From: an uncultured Sphingomonadaceae bacterium
GTDB lineage: Bacteria; Pseudomonadota; Alphaproteobacteria; Sphingomonadales; Sphingomonadaceae
Direction: 5' to 3'
DNA: 64,000 nucleotides
NCBI GenBank assembly: GCA_947495985.1
Contig: CANMBD010000003.1
Span: 62,001 to 126,000, forward strand
The notes beneath the pieces were generated by a model. The model did not search any database. It was not told the origin of the DNA and saw only the letters and a list, made by a program, of their open reading frames with translations. Below, piece by piece: positions 26,806-36,700 of the stretch. Position 1 is the first letter of the stretch, and each line of letters opens with the position of its first letter. Made by a program: the position numbers and the translations under genes.

Positions 26806-27906
26806 TCAATAGGTCGTTGGATCGATCCACATCATATCGTCAATCGATTCTGATTTCGGTGCAGAGACGTTTTCCTGAATGGAGATCACATTTCCGTCGG
26901 GATCATGGGCATAGTATATTTTCCAGCCTTTGCTGATCTTGGCCGGGCCCACCATTTTAATTCCCAGCTTGGCCAGCCGATCGCGCTCTGCATCAGCATC
27001 AGTTACTTCAAAGGCCGTCATATTATAGCCGATCTCATCGACTTTTGCAGGCACATTACGGTCGGGCGTTGCCGGCTGAACAAACTCCCAAAATTCAAGC
27101 TCAAGATTGCGGACAGCAAACCATGCACTGCGAAGGACAACGCCATCAATCGCGACGATATTATCCATATTTGGAAAGTTTGAATATTCACCGCGCCGTC
27201 TTGCGCCGTAACCGATAAACTTGGTGTAAAAATCGGCCATGCGATCGGCATCTGACGTCGCTCCGCCAATATGGGTTATCCAGGCGCTGTCTTTGCGGCG
27301 CGGCCTATCGACGGTCTCATTCTCGATGATCGTACCGTCGGGATCTCTACCATAGGCATAGGTAACGCCATAGCCGCCCAAATCGACCGGCGCATTTCGG
27401 GAGACCATATCCAGGCCCTTTTTTTCGAATTTTGCCAGGGCGGGGTCGGTCGCCGGGGATTGGAAACAAATATGCGTATATCCAGGGCCAATGACCGGTT
27501 TGGCATAAGGCGGTGCTTTCGCGTCCGGATCAAAATCGACCAATTTTACAAAAACCGTTGGGGTTCTAATCAGCGCAACTTCTACATTTCCATGCTGCTT
27601 GGAAGTCATCCCGGGAAGATAGATGTCGCTGGCGGCGACACGATATCGGCTGACCAATTCAAACGGCACCGCATGTTGATAAAAGGCGATACTCTGATCA
27701 ATGTCTGACACTGTCTTGCCAATGAACCGCACGCCTTTGATTCTGGTATCGCCCAAAGTGGCCGGACGGAAAAATGGTGTTTGCACAATGCGCGGGGGAG
27801 TGGTCGCTGTGGCGGCCGATTCAGTGTTAGCTGTCTGCACGCAAGATGTCAGGCCCAAGCCGAGGGCCAAGCTCACACAAAGAGTCGCAATACTTGATCT
27901 GACCAT
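26806..27906 (-). CDS. Lipoprotein VOC-family protein, two domains
   Basis: The 366-residue protein begins with a lipoprotein signal (hydrophobic core then Leu-Thr-Ser-Cys, Cys at about residue 22). Two VOC domains follow (about 55-190 and 205-350). Ligand positions include YTHICFQ and GTIIENE in the first half, and WITHIGG and GNVISIQE in the second; the first ligand of domain 1 is Phe rather than His. VOC enzymes are usually cytosolic, so a lipid-anchored one is unusual. It is 12 bases from the PQQ enzyme gene on the same strand, in an operon. Confidence 0.82.
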   Translation of the reverse strand: MVRSSIATLCVSLALGLGLTSCVQTANTESAATATTPPRIVQTPFFRPATLGDTRIKGVRFIGKTVSDIDQSIAFYQHAVPFELVSRYRVAASDIYLPGMTSKQHGNVEVALIRTPTVFVKLVDFDPDAKAPPYAKPVIGPGYTHICFQSPATDPALAKFEKKGLDMVSRNAPVDLGGYGVTYAYGRDPDGTIIENETVDRPRRKDSAWITHIGGATSDADRMADFYTKFIGYGARRRGEYSNFPNMDNIVAIDGVVLRSAWFAVRNLELEFWEFVQPATPDRNVPAKVDEIGYNMTAFEVTDADAERDRLAKLGIKMVGPAKISKGWKIYYAHDPDGNVISIQENVSAPKSESIDDMMWIDPTTY

Positions 27907-27917
27907 GGGTCTTTTCC

Positions 27918-29780
27918 TCAGTCGGCGCTGTAAACCAGCATGACATTGCCGGGTATCTGCCCGAACTTATCATAGCCGCTATTGACGATAAGCAGACCGC
28001 CAGCGACGACGGGTCCACCAGAATCTATCGAGCCGCCCCGGGCGCTAACGCCGTTCAGTGTTTCATAATTTCGCCGGGTATCTGTGCTCCACAATATCTC
28101 GCCGCCATCGGCGCTATAGGCGCGCAATATGCCGTTTAGCGCGCCGGCGAAAACGACGCCCGGCGTATGGGTTGGCGGGGCGGATAGAGCGGTCATGCAT
28201 TTATGAACCTTTTCTTCACAGATATTGGGCTCAAATTTGCTCCACAATGCTTTGCCCGTCGCGGGATCATATCCGTGCAATCCCTGGCGCGACCGTCCGG
28301 TGGCGAACCGGTTGCCTGGCGTATCGGCTATCCCGACAAATAGCGTGTTGCCGTCGGTCGCCATTCCCCAGTGGACGCCGCCATTAAAGCCGCCCATGCC
28401 GGCCCGCGTTTCCCAAAGGATTTTGCCCCCTGCATCGGGATCCATGCCATAGAGCATTCCTGATTTTTGCCCCGCGAGAATGATATCCTTGCCATTGGCC
28501 ATGGTCGTCAAAATCGGCGGAGCACCAAAATCAAAGTCCGGCCCGTCTTCCTTAGGACAGTTGACCTGTGAGCCATTTTTCCCGCAGGCCGCGTTCCAGG
28601 CGTCGCCCGCAATCGTCTGCTGGACCCATTCTACCGCGCCGCTATCAAGCTTTAATGCGATGATGGCATCGCTCTTGTCATTGGCCGGTGAGGAATAATT
28701 TTCTCCCGTCCCGACATAGATTAATCCGCGCTTGGCATCGACGGTTGGCGTGGACCAGATCGGCGCGCCCGATGGTCCGTAATTTTGTGCGCCCGCTTTA
28801 TTCTTTGTCGTTTTTTTTGGCTCGGGAACCGTGTGAAAACGCCAAATTGCTTCACCCGATTTCGCTTCCAGCGCCATCACGCCACCCCGAAAGGTGCAAC
28901 ATTCATAGTCTGGAAGATAGGCGTTGATAATCTCAAGCGAAGACATCGGAATATAGAGACGCCCTTTATGGAGCGTGATCGAACCCGTTATCGTTCCAAC
29001 CGGATGGTCTTGGACAGAGCGTGTCCAAATCAACTCTCCATTTTTGGCATCGACAGCGTAGACATTGGCATCGACATCCCCGAAATAGAGCGTCTTCGCA
29101 TAACCATTTTTATCGGTCGATATGGTTGGTGCGTTACGAACCTCTGCCTTGGCTTCAAATGTCCACCAGACACAGCCGGTCTTGGTATCCAGCGCATAAA
29201 ATAGTCCGCTCTGGCTCCCTGTAAATATGGCTTCCGCGGTGACCGCGGGTTGGGAGCGAGCGCGCGCTGAACCGGGGAAACCAAAGGCCCATTTCAATTT
29301 CAGATTTGGCGCTTCTGCTGCTGTGATACCGGCATTGACAGCGGGCTGGAAACGGACATTGCGTTTGCTATTTCCCCAACGGTTCCAAAGCGGCTTGGAG
29401 AGTTTTAACTGGCCTTTGCACTGGTGCTTTTTTGCATTGGCTAATGCGCTCTCGCTGCTTGGACTGGCCAGATAGTCCGCAATGATCCGTATTTCGATCG
29501 GCGTCATCATCGACGCCTGTTCTTTCATTGTACCGGTAGAAAGCGAGGCCCTGATCGATTCAACGCCATTTAACTGGATAGCAGCTTTGGTTGGCGCTTC
29601 TCCAGCGCCGCCATCATGACATGCGGCGCAATGTTTCTGGTAAAGCCCTTCTCCAGGATTGCCTGCCACCTGGGCCCGTGCCGAGTCTACGATCTCAGGT
29701 TCAGGATCTTTCTGCTGACAGCCAGATAAGCCAATGGATGCCAATGTCAGCGTTGCCGTTAATGACAAAAATAGACGCAT
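27918..29780 (-). CDS. Lipoprotein quinohaemoprotein, PVA-dehydrogenase-like
   Basis: The 620-residue protein has a lipobox (Leu-Ser-Gly-Cys, Cys21), a cytochrome c domain (C51-A-A-C-H55, about residues 40-105), and a PQQ-type propeller with repeated tryptophan-docking motifs such as GCVWWTFEAK, GELIWTR and GEAIWRF. A vicinal Cys pair (YECCTF near residue 290) is typical of PQQ dehydrogenases. Fused c-haem plus propeller resembles polyvinyl alcohol dehydrogenase of Sphingopyxis. It would oxidise alcohols in the periplasm, passing electrons to cytochromes. It is in an operon with the lipoprotein VOC gene. Confidence 0.85.
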   Translation of the reverse strand: MRLFLSLTATLTLASIGLSGCQQKDPEPEIVDSARAQVAGNPGEGLYQKHCAACHDGGAGEAPTKAAIQLNGVESIRASLSTGTMKEQASMMTPIEIRIIADYLASPSSESALANAKKHQCKGQLKLSKPLWNRWGNSKRNVRFQPAVNAGITAAEAPNLKLKWAFGFPGSARARSQPAVTAEAIFTGSQSGLFYALDTKTGCVWWTFEAKAEVRNAPTISTDKNGYAKTLYFGDVDANVYAVDAKNGELIWTRSVQDHPVGTITGSITLHKGRLYIPMSSLEIINAYLPDYECCTFRGGVMALEAKSGEAIWRFHTVPEPKKTTKNKAGAQNYGPSGAPIWSTPTVDAKRGLIYVGTGENYSSPANDKSDAIIALKLDSGAVEWVQQTIAGDAWNAACGKNGSQVNCPKEDGPDFDFGAPPILTTMANGKDIILAGQKSGMLYGMDPDAGGKILWETRAGMGGFNGGVHWGMATDGNTLFVGIADTPGNRFATGRSRQGLHGYDPATGKALWSKFEPNICEEKVHKCMTALSAPPTHTPGVVFAGALNGILRAYSADGGEILWSTDTRRNYETLNGVSARGGSIDSGGPVVAGGLLIVNSGYDKFGQIPGNVMLVYSAD

Positions 29781-29917
29781 TATATTTTCTGCATTCTTTG
29801 GTTCTGGAGCATCCTGTAAGAAAGGTTTGACAGGTGCAGCCTATTGTTGTTGACTATTAGTATAATAACAAGCCTCCCTTATAAAGCAATGGCCAAGACA
29901 CGGGCGAAGGAGAGACA

Positions 29918-30943
29918 ATGGCATTTCTGAAGAGCGTGACTTTGCTTGCAGGCCTGCTCACGCTGCCAAGCTGTATGTCAGCTAATCCTGCTGTCGAAAC
30001 CCCCAAAGCGACGAATCCCGTTCCCGCTGATCCAGCAGTGGTCTTCGCCAATGCCAACAGTTCAAGCCATGTGAAGTATAAGGAAGGCTATTTCGGTTCC
30101 GGCGATACCCGCCTGCATTATGTTGAGGCAGGCGAGGGACCACTGATCATTTTTTACCATGGATTTCCATCTTTCTGGTATAGCTGGTTTGATCAGATGG
30201 AGGCGCTGAAAGACCAGTACCGGGTTGTCGCCGTGGATGCTCTCGGTTCCGGCCTGTCCGCCAAACCGCATCAACTGGAACCTTATGATATAGCCAAACT
30301 GGCGTCCCAATTGGATGCGCTGTCCCGTCATCTAGGCGGTGACGAGAAATATATATTGATTGGTCATGACTGGGGTTCGGTTCTCGCCCTATCCTATGCG
30401 CAAGCTTACCCTGATCGCCTGCATAAAGTCGTGGGCATGAGTGCGCCTCCGCTTAATCTGTTCCTCAAATATGCGGCGAATAACAAAGAGCAACAACGCC
30501 GAAACCAATATATGCAGAGATTTCGGGGCACGACTTTGGAAATGCTCAAGTCCAGTAATGCGATCGAGTCAGCGCGGGTTTCAGCCTATGGGAAACTCGG
30601 CGAACGCGGTGACCTGTCCCGGGAAGAATTGGAATTGTTCCAAAACGCCTTGTCGAGCAACGAAATGCTTTATGCGGCGATGAATTGGTACCGGGCCAAT
30701 ATTCCACCGTTTGACAATGTTTCAGATTCCGATCTCTGGCCTGGACCCGAAGCGAAAATCACCATGCCCGCCCTGTTTATCTGGGGTGAAGAGGATCAGG
30801 TTTTCGTGCCTGAACTTATTGATCAAGTCGACAACGCCGGGCCGGACATGCGAACAGTTCGGTTAAAAGGAATCAATCATTGGACGTCTATGGAACAGCC
30901 GGAGCGTGCGACTAAAGCGATTATCGATTTTCTTGGAGAATAG
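29918..30943 (+). CDS. Lipoprotein alpha/beta hydrolase, epoxide-hydrolase-like
   Basis: The 341-residue protein has a lipobox (Leu-Pro-Ser-Cys, about residue 19) and then an alpha/beta hydrolase of the epoxide hydrolase/haloacetate dehalogenase group. It has HGFPSFWYSW for the oxyanion region, GHDWGS near residue 148 (Asp nucleophile), GEEDQV for the acid and INHWTS for the His. A cap Tyr is in NWYRAN. It would act in the periplasm on an epoxide or C-X bond. Its stop is 4 bases before the dipeptidase ATG. A related, frameshifted gene is at 36701. Confidence 0.85.
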   Translation: MAFLKSVTLLAGLLTLPSCMSANPAVETPKATNPVPADPAVVFANANSSSHVKYKEGYFGSGDTRLHYVEAGEGPLIIFYHGFPSFWYSWFDQMEALKDQYRVVAVDALGSGLSAKPHQLEPYDIAKLASQLDALSRHLGGDEKYILIGHDWGSVLALSYAQAYPDRLHKVVGMSAPPLNLFLKYAANNKEQQRRNQYMQRFRGTTLEMLKSSNAIESARVSAYGKLGERGDLSREELELFQNALSSNEMLYAAMNWYRANIPPFDNVSDSDLWPGPEAKITMPALFIWGEEDQVFVPELIDQVDNAGPDMRTVRLKGINHWTSMEQPERATKAIIDFLGE

Positions 30944-30947
30944 ACCA

Positions 30948-32273
30948 ATGCAAAAACTGTCGGCGAAACTCTCAAGTCACTTTCAACCCGTGCTTCGCGG
31001 CACGATGCTTTTCGCTTCAGCTGTATTGCTATCGGCTTGTGCAGCTGCTCAAACAGAATCAGCCACTGCATCTGCTGCTCCAGAAATCGAGGCCGCTCTT
31101 GTTGAACGAGCGAGAGAAATTCATCAGCAGAGCCTGGTGCTGGATGCTCATGCGGATATTGCTCTGCCTTCTACCTCCAAAACCTATCTGGGGGCCGATG
31201 GACTATCCAAAGTTGCTCCAGCCAAGTTGCGGGCGGGGAGCGTGGATGCCGTCATCATGTCGGTCGCCGTGGGTCCCGGCCCCAGAACAACAGACGGTCG
31301 CGCCCTGGCGAGAGCCGAGGCCAATGAAAAGCTGGCAGCGGTTTCCAACATGGTCCAACAAGACCGGAATCTCGGTCTGGCAACATCGCCAGCCGAGATC
31401 GAAAGTCTGAATGCAAGCGGAAAGACCGTTATCTTACTGGGCTTCCAGAATGCCCGATCACTCGATGGTCAGGTTGACACGCTGGATCAATATTACGCCG
31501 CCGGAGTTCGCCTATTCGGCCTCAACCATTTGGGGCACAATGATTTTTCGGACAGCTCGCGTCCTCTGTATATTGCCGAGAAACGGTCTTATGAGGTTGC
31601 CGAAGAACATGGTGGCTTGTCACCTTTGGGGGTGGCTGCCGTGCAGCGGATCAATGCGCTTGGGGGGATAATCGATGTTTCGCAAATGTCGAAGGCAGCG
31701 ACTTTGCAGGCGGCAAAATTATCGCGATCTCCCGTCATCGCCAGTCACTCTAACGCGCGCAAATTATCCAATGTGTCACGCAATCTGTCCGATGAAGAAA
31801 TCGATCTCATTGCGAAAACCGGCGGCGTTATCCATCTCGCAGCATTTGGTGCCTATCTTGTCGATCTGTCGGATCCAAAATTATTGGCCGCCATTCTGAA
31901 AGTCCGACGCGATGCCGGATTGCCTGATGCCTATTCTTACCCTTACGAACTCTATTGGGAGATCCCCGATCCCGAAAAACGTCAGTCGTTTCTGATTGCG
32001 ATGCGGAGGGTGATCGGTCCGAGTTCTGTCGATCGATTGGTTGATCATATTGACTATATCGTGAACCGTGTGGGTATCGACCATGTCGGAATTGGCAGCG
32101 ACTTTAATCATGGCGGCGGCGTTGCCGGATTTGTGGATGCAAGTGAGGCGGGGAACGTCACCTTCGCTCTGGTAAAACGCGGTTATTCAGCTGAGCAGAT
32201 TAGGAAAATTTGGGGCGAAAATTTTCTCCGCGTGTTCCGCGCGGCACAAAATATAGCCGACAAGAGAAATTGA
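30948..32273 (+). CDS. Lipoprotein M19-family (renal-dipeptidase-like) hydrolase
   Basis: The 441-residue protein has a lipobox (Leu-Leu-Ser-Ala-Cys, about residue 30) and the M19 barrel: LDAHADIAL (His-x-Asp), ASHSNAR (His) and GIGSDFN (Asp). The usual bridging Glu (EGG) is replaced in GFQNARS, and the first HH-site His (DVSH) is Gln in IDVSQMS. These changes suggest altered metal use or a non-dipeptidase reaction. The ATG at 30948 has GGAGA 8 bases upstream. It forms an operon with the hydrolase. Confidence 0.85.
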   Translation: MQKLSAKLSSHFQPVLRGTMLFASAVLLSACAAAQTESATASAAPEIEAALVERAREIHQQSLVLDAHADIALPSTSKTYLGADGLSKVAPAKLRAGSVDAVIMSVAVGPGPRTTDGRALARAEANEKLAAVSNMVQQDRNLGLATSPAEIESLNASGKTVILLGFQNARSLDGQVDTLDQYYAAGVRLFGLNHLGHNDFSDSSRPLYIAEKRSYEVAEEHGGLSPLGVAAVQRINALGGIIDVSQMSKAATLQAAKLSRSPVIASHSNARKLSNVSRNLSDEEIDLIAKTGGVIHLAAFGAYLVDLSDPKLLAAILKVRRDAGLPDAYSYPYELYWEIPDPEKRQSFLIAMRRVIGPSSVDRLVDHIDYIVNRVGIDHVGIGSDFNHGGGVAGFVDASEAGNVTFALVKRGYSAEQIRKIWGENFLRVFRAAQNIADKRN

Positions 32274-32467
32274 AGGCCGTCACCGGCTGAGGCCGCAATT
32301 TCGAATTTCTCAGCCAGATATCTAATTTGATGCTTCGTCAATTACTATTGACTAACGGTGTAATTACATTAACTCTTCGTCTTGGAGAGAAAATTTATCG
32401 CCACAAAGAGGGCGCTGGAATCAAATTCTCATGGTTTGATATCCGGAATTTTTGGGAGGGAAATATC

Positions 32468-35410
32468 ATGAATAAAACACTCTTGCGTTGCACAAGTGCG
32501 CTTAGCGCGGTCGTATTTTCGGCCACCGTCGCACCGAATATAGCTCATGCACAGGACGTGCAAGAAGCGGATAATGACGAAAATATCATCGTCGTAACAG
32601 GCAGCTTCATTCGCGGCACGCCTGAAGATGCAGCGCAACCAGTGGATGTGTTCTCAGCGGCGGATTTGGATACCGCAGGTGTTTCCTCCCCACTTGAATT
32701 TATCAAGGATCTGCCTCAGGTCGGCAGCGTACTTGGCGACACCAATCAATTTTCTACGGCCGCTCAAGGCAATCAGGGTCTAGGCTCCATCAACCTGCGC
32801 GGTTTGGGTCCACAACGTACTCTGGTGCTTTTTAACGGCAGAAGGACATTTACCGCACCGGGTGCCGTCGGTGGCGGTTTTGGTGATACAAATGCTGTCC
32901 CTCTTTTCGCGCTCGAACGGATTGAAATTCTAAAAGATGGCGCGGCGGCGACTTATGGTTCCGACGCTATTGCCGGTGTGGCCAACTTCATCACCAAAAA
33001 GGGTTTTGAAGGGGTCGAAATCAAAAGCGACTATGAATTCGTCAATGGCTCAGACGACAATTATACCGCATCAATATTGGTCGGCAAAACTTTTGGCGAT
33101 GTGAATATCCTGGCGGGCTTCGGTTGGCAGCATCGTTCGGAGTTACCTACGACTGAACGCGACTATGCATCTCAACCCTATGCGGTTAATCCAGCGGCCT
33201 GGTCTTCACTGGGTACGCCTGGTCATTTCTTCGTGCCCGGAAATCCTGGTTTCCTTGGTAGTGTACGCGACGTAGGCTGTAATGATCTGGGCGGGGTTGA
33301 AGACGCTGTCGGAGCTTTCCCGATTTGTCGGTTTAGCTTTGTTCCCTTTGATAATCTTGTTGAGGACACAGATCGCTATCAAGGCTATATTCAAGCAGAT
33401 GTTGATCTCTCCGATACTTTCCGTTTTCGGGGTGAGTTTACCTATGCGCAAACCGACCTGGATTCGATCGGAACTTCGCCGGGATATCCTCCATTGCAAG
33501 GCCCCGGAGGCGCCGGTTTAGGTGGCGGACCTCCTTTCGGGGGGTTCAGCGTTCCCGTTGAAAATCCTGGTGTTGCTCCTTTCCTGGCGCAGACCGGAGC
33601 AACATCACCACTAGGTGGCCGCCTATTTCCTTTCTTCTGGCGTCCCTATGGCTGGCTGGGCGTTCCGAACGATGAAAGAGGGTCGGGCCGCCAATTTGTT
33701 AACAGTAAGGCCTATAGATTTTCCGGTACCTTCGAGAAGGATTTTTCAGAATCATTCCGGGGGCAATTTTCGCTTACAATGATGAACTATGATCGCCGCG
33801 GTGGTTCACCGGGTATCATCGGATCGAGATTGCAGGCTGCGTTAAATGGTCTTGGTGGGCCAAATTGTACCGGCAATACTCCGGGTCTCAATGGCTGCTT
33901 GTGGTTCAATCCATTTACCAATGCCGGTCCCGGCAACCCTACTCTGGGCCTAGATAATCCATTTTACGTTCCCGGTGCTGAGAACACAGCAGAATTGGCC
34001 AATTGGCTCGCTGTTCCAAACGGTAACGACCAAAGCGAGGATACAGTTGTTGCGGATTTGATTTTCTCCGGCGAACTGGGGCTTGATTTTGGCGGCGGCG
34101 CCATTGGTTGGGCAGCCGGTGCTCAGTACCGCAAGACACGGTTCAACAACAAACCGCTCAACGAATTTGGCAATTTGGATCTCAATCCATGTCCGGTATT
34201 GGGCGATCAGTCTTGTGTAGGTGGCGCGCTTGAGGGAGCGGGCTCTTTCATCTTCCTTGGCGGTCAACGCAATGCAGATTTGACCCAGGATGTGATAGCT
34301 GCCTTTGCCGAAGTTGCTGTTCCCATTAGCGACACGCTTGAATTCACCGCGGCGGCCCGTTTCGAGGCATATGGTGGTTCCATTGGATCAACCTTTAATC
34401 CAAAAGGCTCTGTTCGCTGGGAACCGACTGATTGGTTAGTGCTTCGCGGCTCGGTCGGTACGACCTTCCGTGCGCCTTTGGCGGCTCAAGTATCCACCAA
34501 TGCTATCACGTCACTTGCCGGCCTAGCGGCGGCAGGCGGTGACTTTAAAGCGGTCGATATTGCCGGAAATCCAACGGATTTAGGCCCCGAAACAGCATTC
34601 ACTTACAATGTTGGTGCTATTGTCGACTTTGGCGGTTTCAACTTCTCTGTGGACTATTGGAGTTTTGATTTCGAAGACGAAATCACCACAACCGATGGTC
34701 AAGCCATTGCGAGTAATGTGGTGCCGATACCCGATGGTCTTGCCGATTGTTCAAGCCCCTTTGTCGGCTTGATCACTTTCGCTGGCGGCGCCTGTGTTCA
34801 AGGTGTCACGGTGGGCGATGATATCTCTCGTGTCTTCACCCAGTGGGTCAATGGGCCGACAACAAAGACTACAGGTCTGGATTTCGCGGCAAGTTATACC
34901 ACAGAAATCGGAACCGGTGTTTTCACCATCGGCGCGAATGCCAGCCATATTCTAACATACAAAGTCGGTGATTTTGATCTTAATGGCACGCTGCTCCGTC
35001 CCGGGTTCAGTGCGGTTGGCTTAGCCAATCTCGATCGTAATCCCGGCACTATCGCGCCGTGGCGCGGCAATGCCTATGTCAATTTCAATATTAGCGGGTT
35101 TAATGCGCGCTATGGTGTAAAATATGTTGATGGTGTTCGCGATGAGCGTTGTCCGGCTCTGCCCGACCCATGTGCGACCACCAGTTTTGGTCCCACGGAT
35201 TTTGGCCGGAATATTTCGAGCTTCACACAACATGACGTTCATCTGGCTTATGATCTGCCGATTTCTGCCTTTGATGCCCAGCTCCAATTCTCGGTAGAAA
35301 ACTTTACGAATGAAGATCCACCTTCTGCCAGAACGCAGTTGGGTTACAACCCATTCACCGGCAACCCGCTTGGACGGGTCTGGAGGCTTGGCGCCAAAGT
35401 TGGTTTCTAG
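32468..35410 (+). CDS. TonB-dependent receptor, large
   Basis: The 980-residue protein has a signal peptide (cleavage near Ala-Gln at residue 27), a TonB box (IIVVTG, about residue 36), a plug domain with the INLRGLGPQRTLVLFNGRR and RIEILKDGAAATYGSDAIAG signatures, and a long barrel ending in VGF. The ATG at 32468 is preceded by GGGAGG. It is larger than the other two receptors and belongs to a group often linked to bulky organic substrates. A TTGACT with a 16-17-base spacer lies upstream at 32348. A strong terminator follows. Confidence 0.93.
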   Translation: MNKTLLRCTSALSAVVFSATVAPNIAHAQDVQEADNDENIIVVTGSFIRGTPEDAAQPVDVFSAADLDTAGVSSPLEFIKDLPQVGSVLGDTNQFSTAAQGNQGLGSINLRGLGPQRTLVLFNGRRTFTAPGAVGGGFGDTNAVPLFALERIEILKDGAAATYGSDAIAGVANFITKKGFEGVEIKSDYEFVNGSDDNYTASILVGKTFGDVNILAGFGWQHRSELPTTERDYASQPYAVNPAAWSSLGTPGHFFVPGNPGFLGSVRDVGCNDLGGVEDAVGAFPICRFSFVPFDNLVEDTDRYQGYIQADVDLSDTFRFRGEFTYAQTDLDSIGTSPGYPPLQGPGGAGLGGGPPFGGFSVPVENPGVAPFLAQTGATSPLGGRLFPFFWRPYGWLGVPNDERGSGRQFVNSKAYRFSGTFEKDFSESFRGQFSLTMMNYDRRGGSPGIIGSRLQAALNGLGGPNCTGNTPGLNGCLWFNPFTNAGPGNPTLGLDNPFYVPGAENTAELANWLAVPNGNDQSEDTVVADLIFSGELGLDFGGGAIGWAAGAQYRKTRFNNKPLNEFGNLDLNPCPVLGDQSCVGGALEGAGSFIFLGGQRNADLTQDVIAAFAEVAVPISDTLEFTAAARFEAYGGSIGSTFNPKGSVRWEPTDWLVLRGSVGTTFRAPLAAQVSTNAITSLAGLAAAGGDFKAVDIAGNPTDLGPETAFTYNVGAIVDFGGFNFSVDYWSFDFEDEITTTDGQAIASNVVPIPDGLADCSSPFVGLITFAGGACVQGVTVGDDISRVFTQWVNGPTTKTTGLDFAASYTTEIGTGVFTIGANASHILTYKVGDFDLNGTLLRPGFSAVGLANLDRNPGTIAPWRGNAYVNFNISGFNARYGVKYVDGVRDERCPALPDPCATTSFGPTDFGRNISSFTQHDVHLAYDLPISAFDAQLQFSVENFTNEDPPSARTQLGYNPFTGNPLGRVWRLGAKVGF

Positions 35411-35476
35411 TCTGTGGGGACGGGCTGGATAACCCGCTAGTCAGGTCATTCTCTCTCGATTCTGACTAGAAAATCA

Positions 35477-35506
35477 GGGGTAAGCAGAAGTGCTTACCCC
35501 TTTTTT
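35477..35506 (+). terminator. Rho-independent terminator
   Basis: Stem GGGGTAAGC (35477-35485), 6-base loop, GCTTACCCC (35492-35500), then six Ts. It ends the TonB receptor transcript. Confidence 0.9.
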
Positions 35507-35646
35507 AAGCTTGTTGGCGGCTCAAGAGGAGTATCGCCTGTCGATCACTATCAACAACCGGTTTTCTTTTATGATTCCGTGAGAGGGATGTGGCGTTGCG
35601 CAAGACGATCAAATGAATTGTCGCAGATTTTTAAAAAAATATGCAG

Positions 35647-36585
35647 TTAGAAAACACTGGTGAGCAAGGGTTTTCCATCCAAAAAATTCTCTATATTTTT
35701 TTGTGTCAATTGTGCTTGTGCAAAAAGTGTTTCAAATGTGGTCCCGCCCTGATGGGGAGACAGGATGACGTTGGGTACATCAGCCCATCTTGAGCTATTC
35801 GTTGGCTCGAGGTCGAAAACGTCAAGCCCAGCACCCGCCAATCGCCCTTCTTTCAAGCAAGCGATTAGTGCTTCCTCATCCACAACGCTACCTCTCGAAA
35901 CGTTGACGATCACGCCATCGCTGCCAAGTTGATCAATCAAGTCATCATTTATCAGATGGTGTGTCGATTGATCGGGGCGGCAACATATAATCAGGCCTCG
36001 GCTTTGTCTCGCCAGTTCGCTGAGCGAATCGACATAAGGAACTGTAATTTCGCTTTTCAGCCTGGGTCCCCACCATTGGATATCGACGCCGAACGGTTCA
36101 AGGCGTTTTACAACCTCCTTGCCAATCGATCCCATTCCAACAATGCCGATAGGCACGGAACGTATGGAATGTCGAATTGGACCGCTTTTTGTGATCCATT
36201 TATCCGCCAGTATATATTGGTGCTTTTGCGGAATGCTCAAAAGTAAAGATGTCATCATCGTTACCGCGAGGTCGGCCACATCACCGGAATTCAGTCCCGG
36301 AGCGTTGGTAACGGCAATATCCCGAGACCTGCATTCATCAAGGTCGACATTGCTAAATCCGGCTGAGATCGATGCGATCATTTTTAGATTGGGAAAACGG
36401 TCAAGCATCTCCTTGTCGAGTTTCTCAATGCTCGCTGAGAGCAAGATTTCGACGGTATCTCCCATTTCTGTGATCGTCTGCTCTAGATTTTCGCCAGTGC
36501 CGACAAATTTCCAGCGCTCAGGCGCATTCGGGAATAACGTGAGCATATCAGGATGCATGGCTAGAATTTTGGCTGGATTATTCAC
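35647..36585 (-). CDS. D-2-hydroxyacid dehydrogenase family
   Basis: The 312-residue protein is an NAD-dependent D-isomer-specific 2-hydroxyacid dehydrogenase. It has GIVGMGSIG near residue 146 (Rossmann turn), CRPDQSTHH and VSRGSVVDEEAL for the catalytic Arg, and SPHQGG near the end for the catalytic His. It likely starts at GTG 36585 with AAGGA upstream. It would reduce a 2-oxo acid or oxidise its hydroxy form. A TGAAC-TC-GTTCA palindrome is 54 bases upstream. A paralogue is at 40095. Confidence 0.9.
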   Translation of the reverse strand: MNNPAKILAMHPDMLTLFPNAPERWKFVGTGENLEQTITEMGDTVEILLSASIEKLDKEMLDRFPNLKMIASISAGFSNVDLDECRSRDIAVTNAPGLNSGDVADLAVTMMTSLLLSIPQKHQYILADKWITKSGPIRHSIRSVPIGIVGMGSIGKEVVKRLEPFGVDIQWWGPRLKSEITVPYVDSLSELARQSRGLIICCRPDQSTHHLINDDLIDQLGSDGVIVNVSRGSVVDEEALIACLKEGRLAGAGLDVFDLEPTNSSRWADVPNVILSPHQGGTTFETLFAQAQLTQKNIENFLDGKPLLTSVF

Positions 36586-36638
36586 AAAAATGTTTCCTTC
36601 ACAATATTCTCAAAAATTATGGGTTACCTCGGGTTCGT

Positions 36639-36650
36639 TGAACTCGTTCA
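36639..36650. promoter_or_regulatory. TGAAC-NN-GTTCA palindrome (copy 2)
   Basis: TGAACTCGTTCA within TTGAACTCGTTCAA, upstream of the 2-hydroxyacid dehydrogenase. The same 12-base sequence occurs at 42361-42372. Confidence 0.65.
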
Positions 36651-36700
36651 AGTTGACCCCTGCTTTCCAAATCGATTGCAAAAATTCATAAGTTGAAGAT

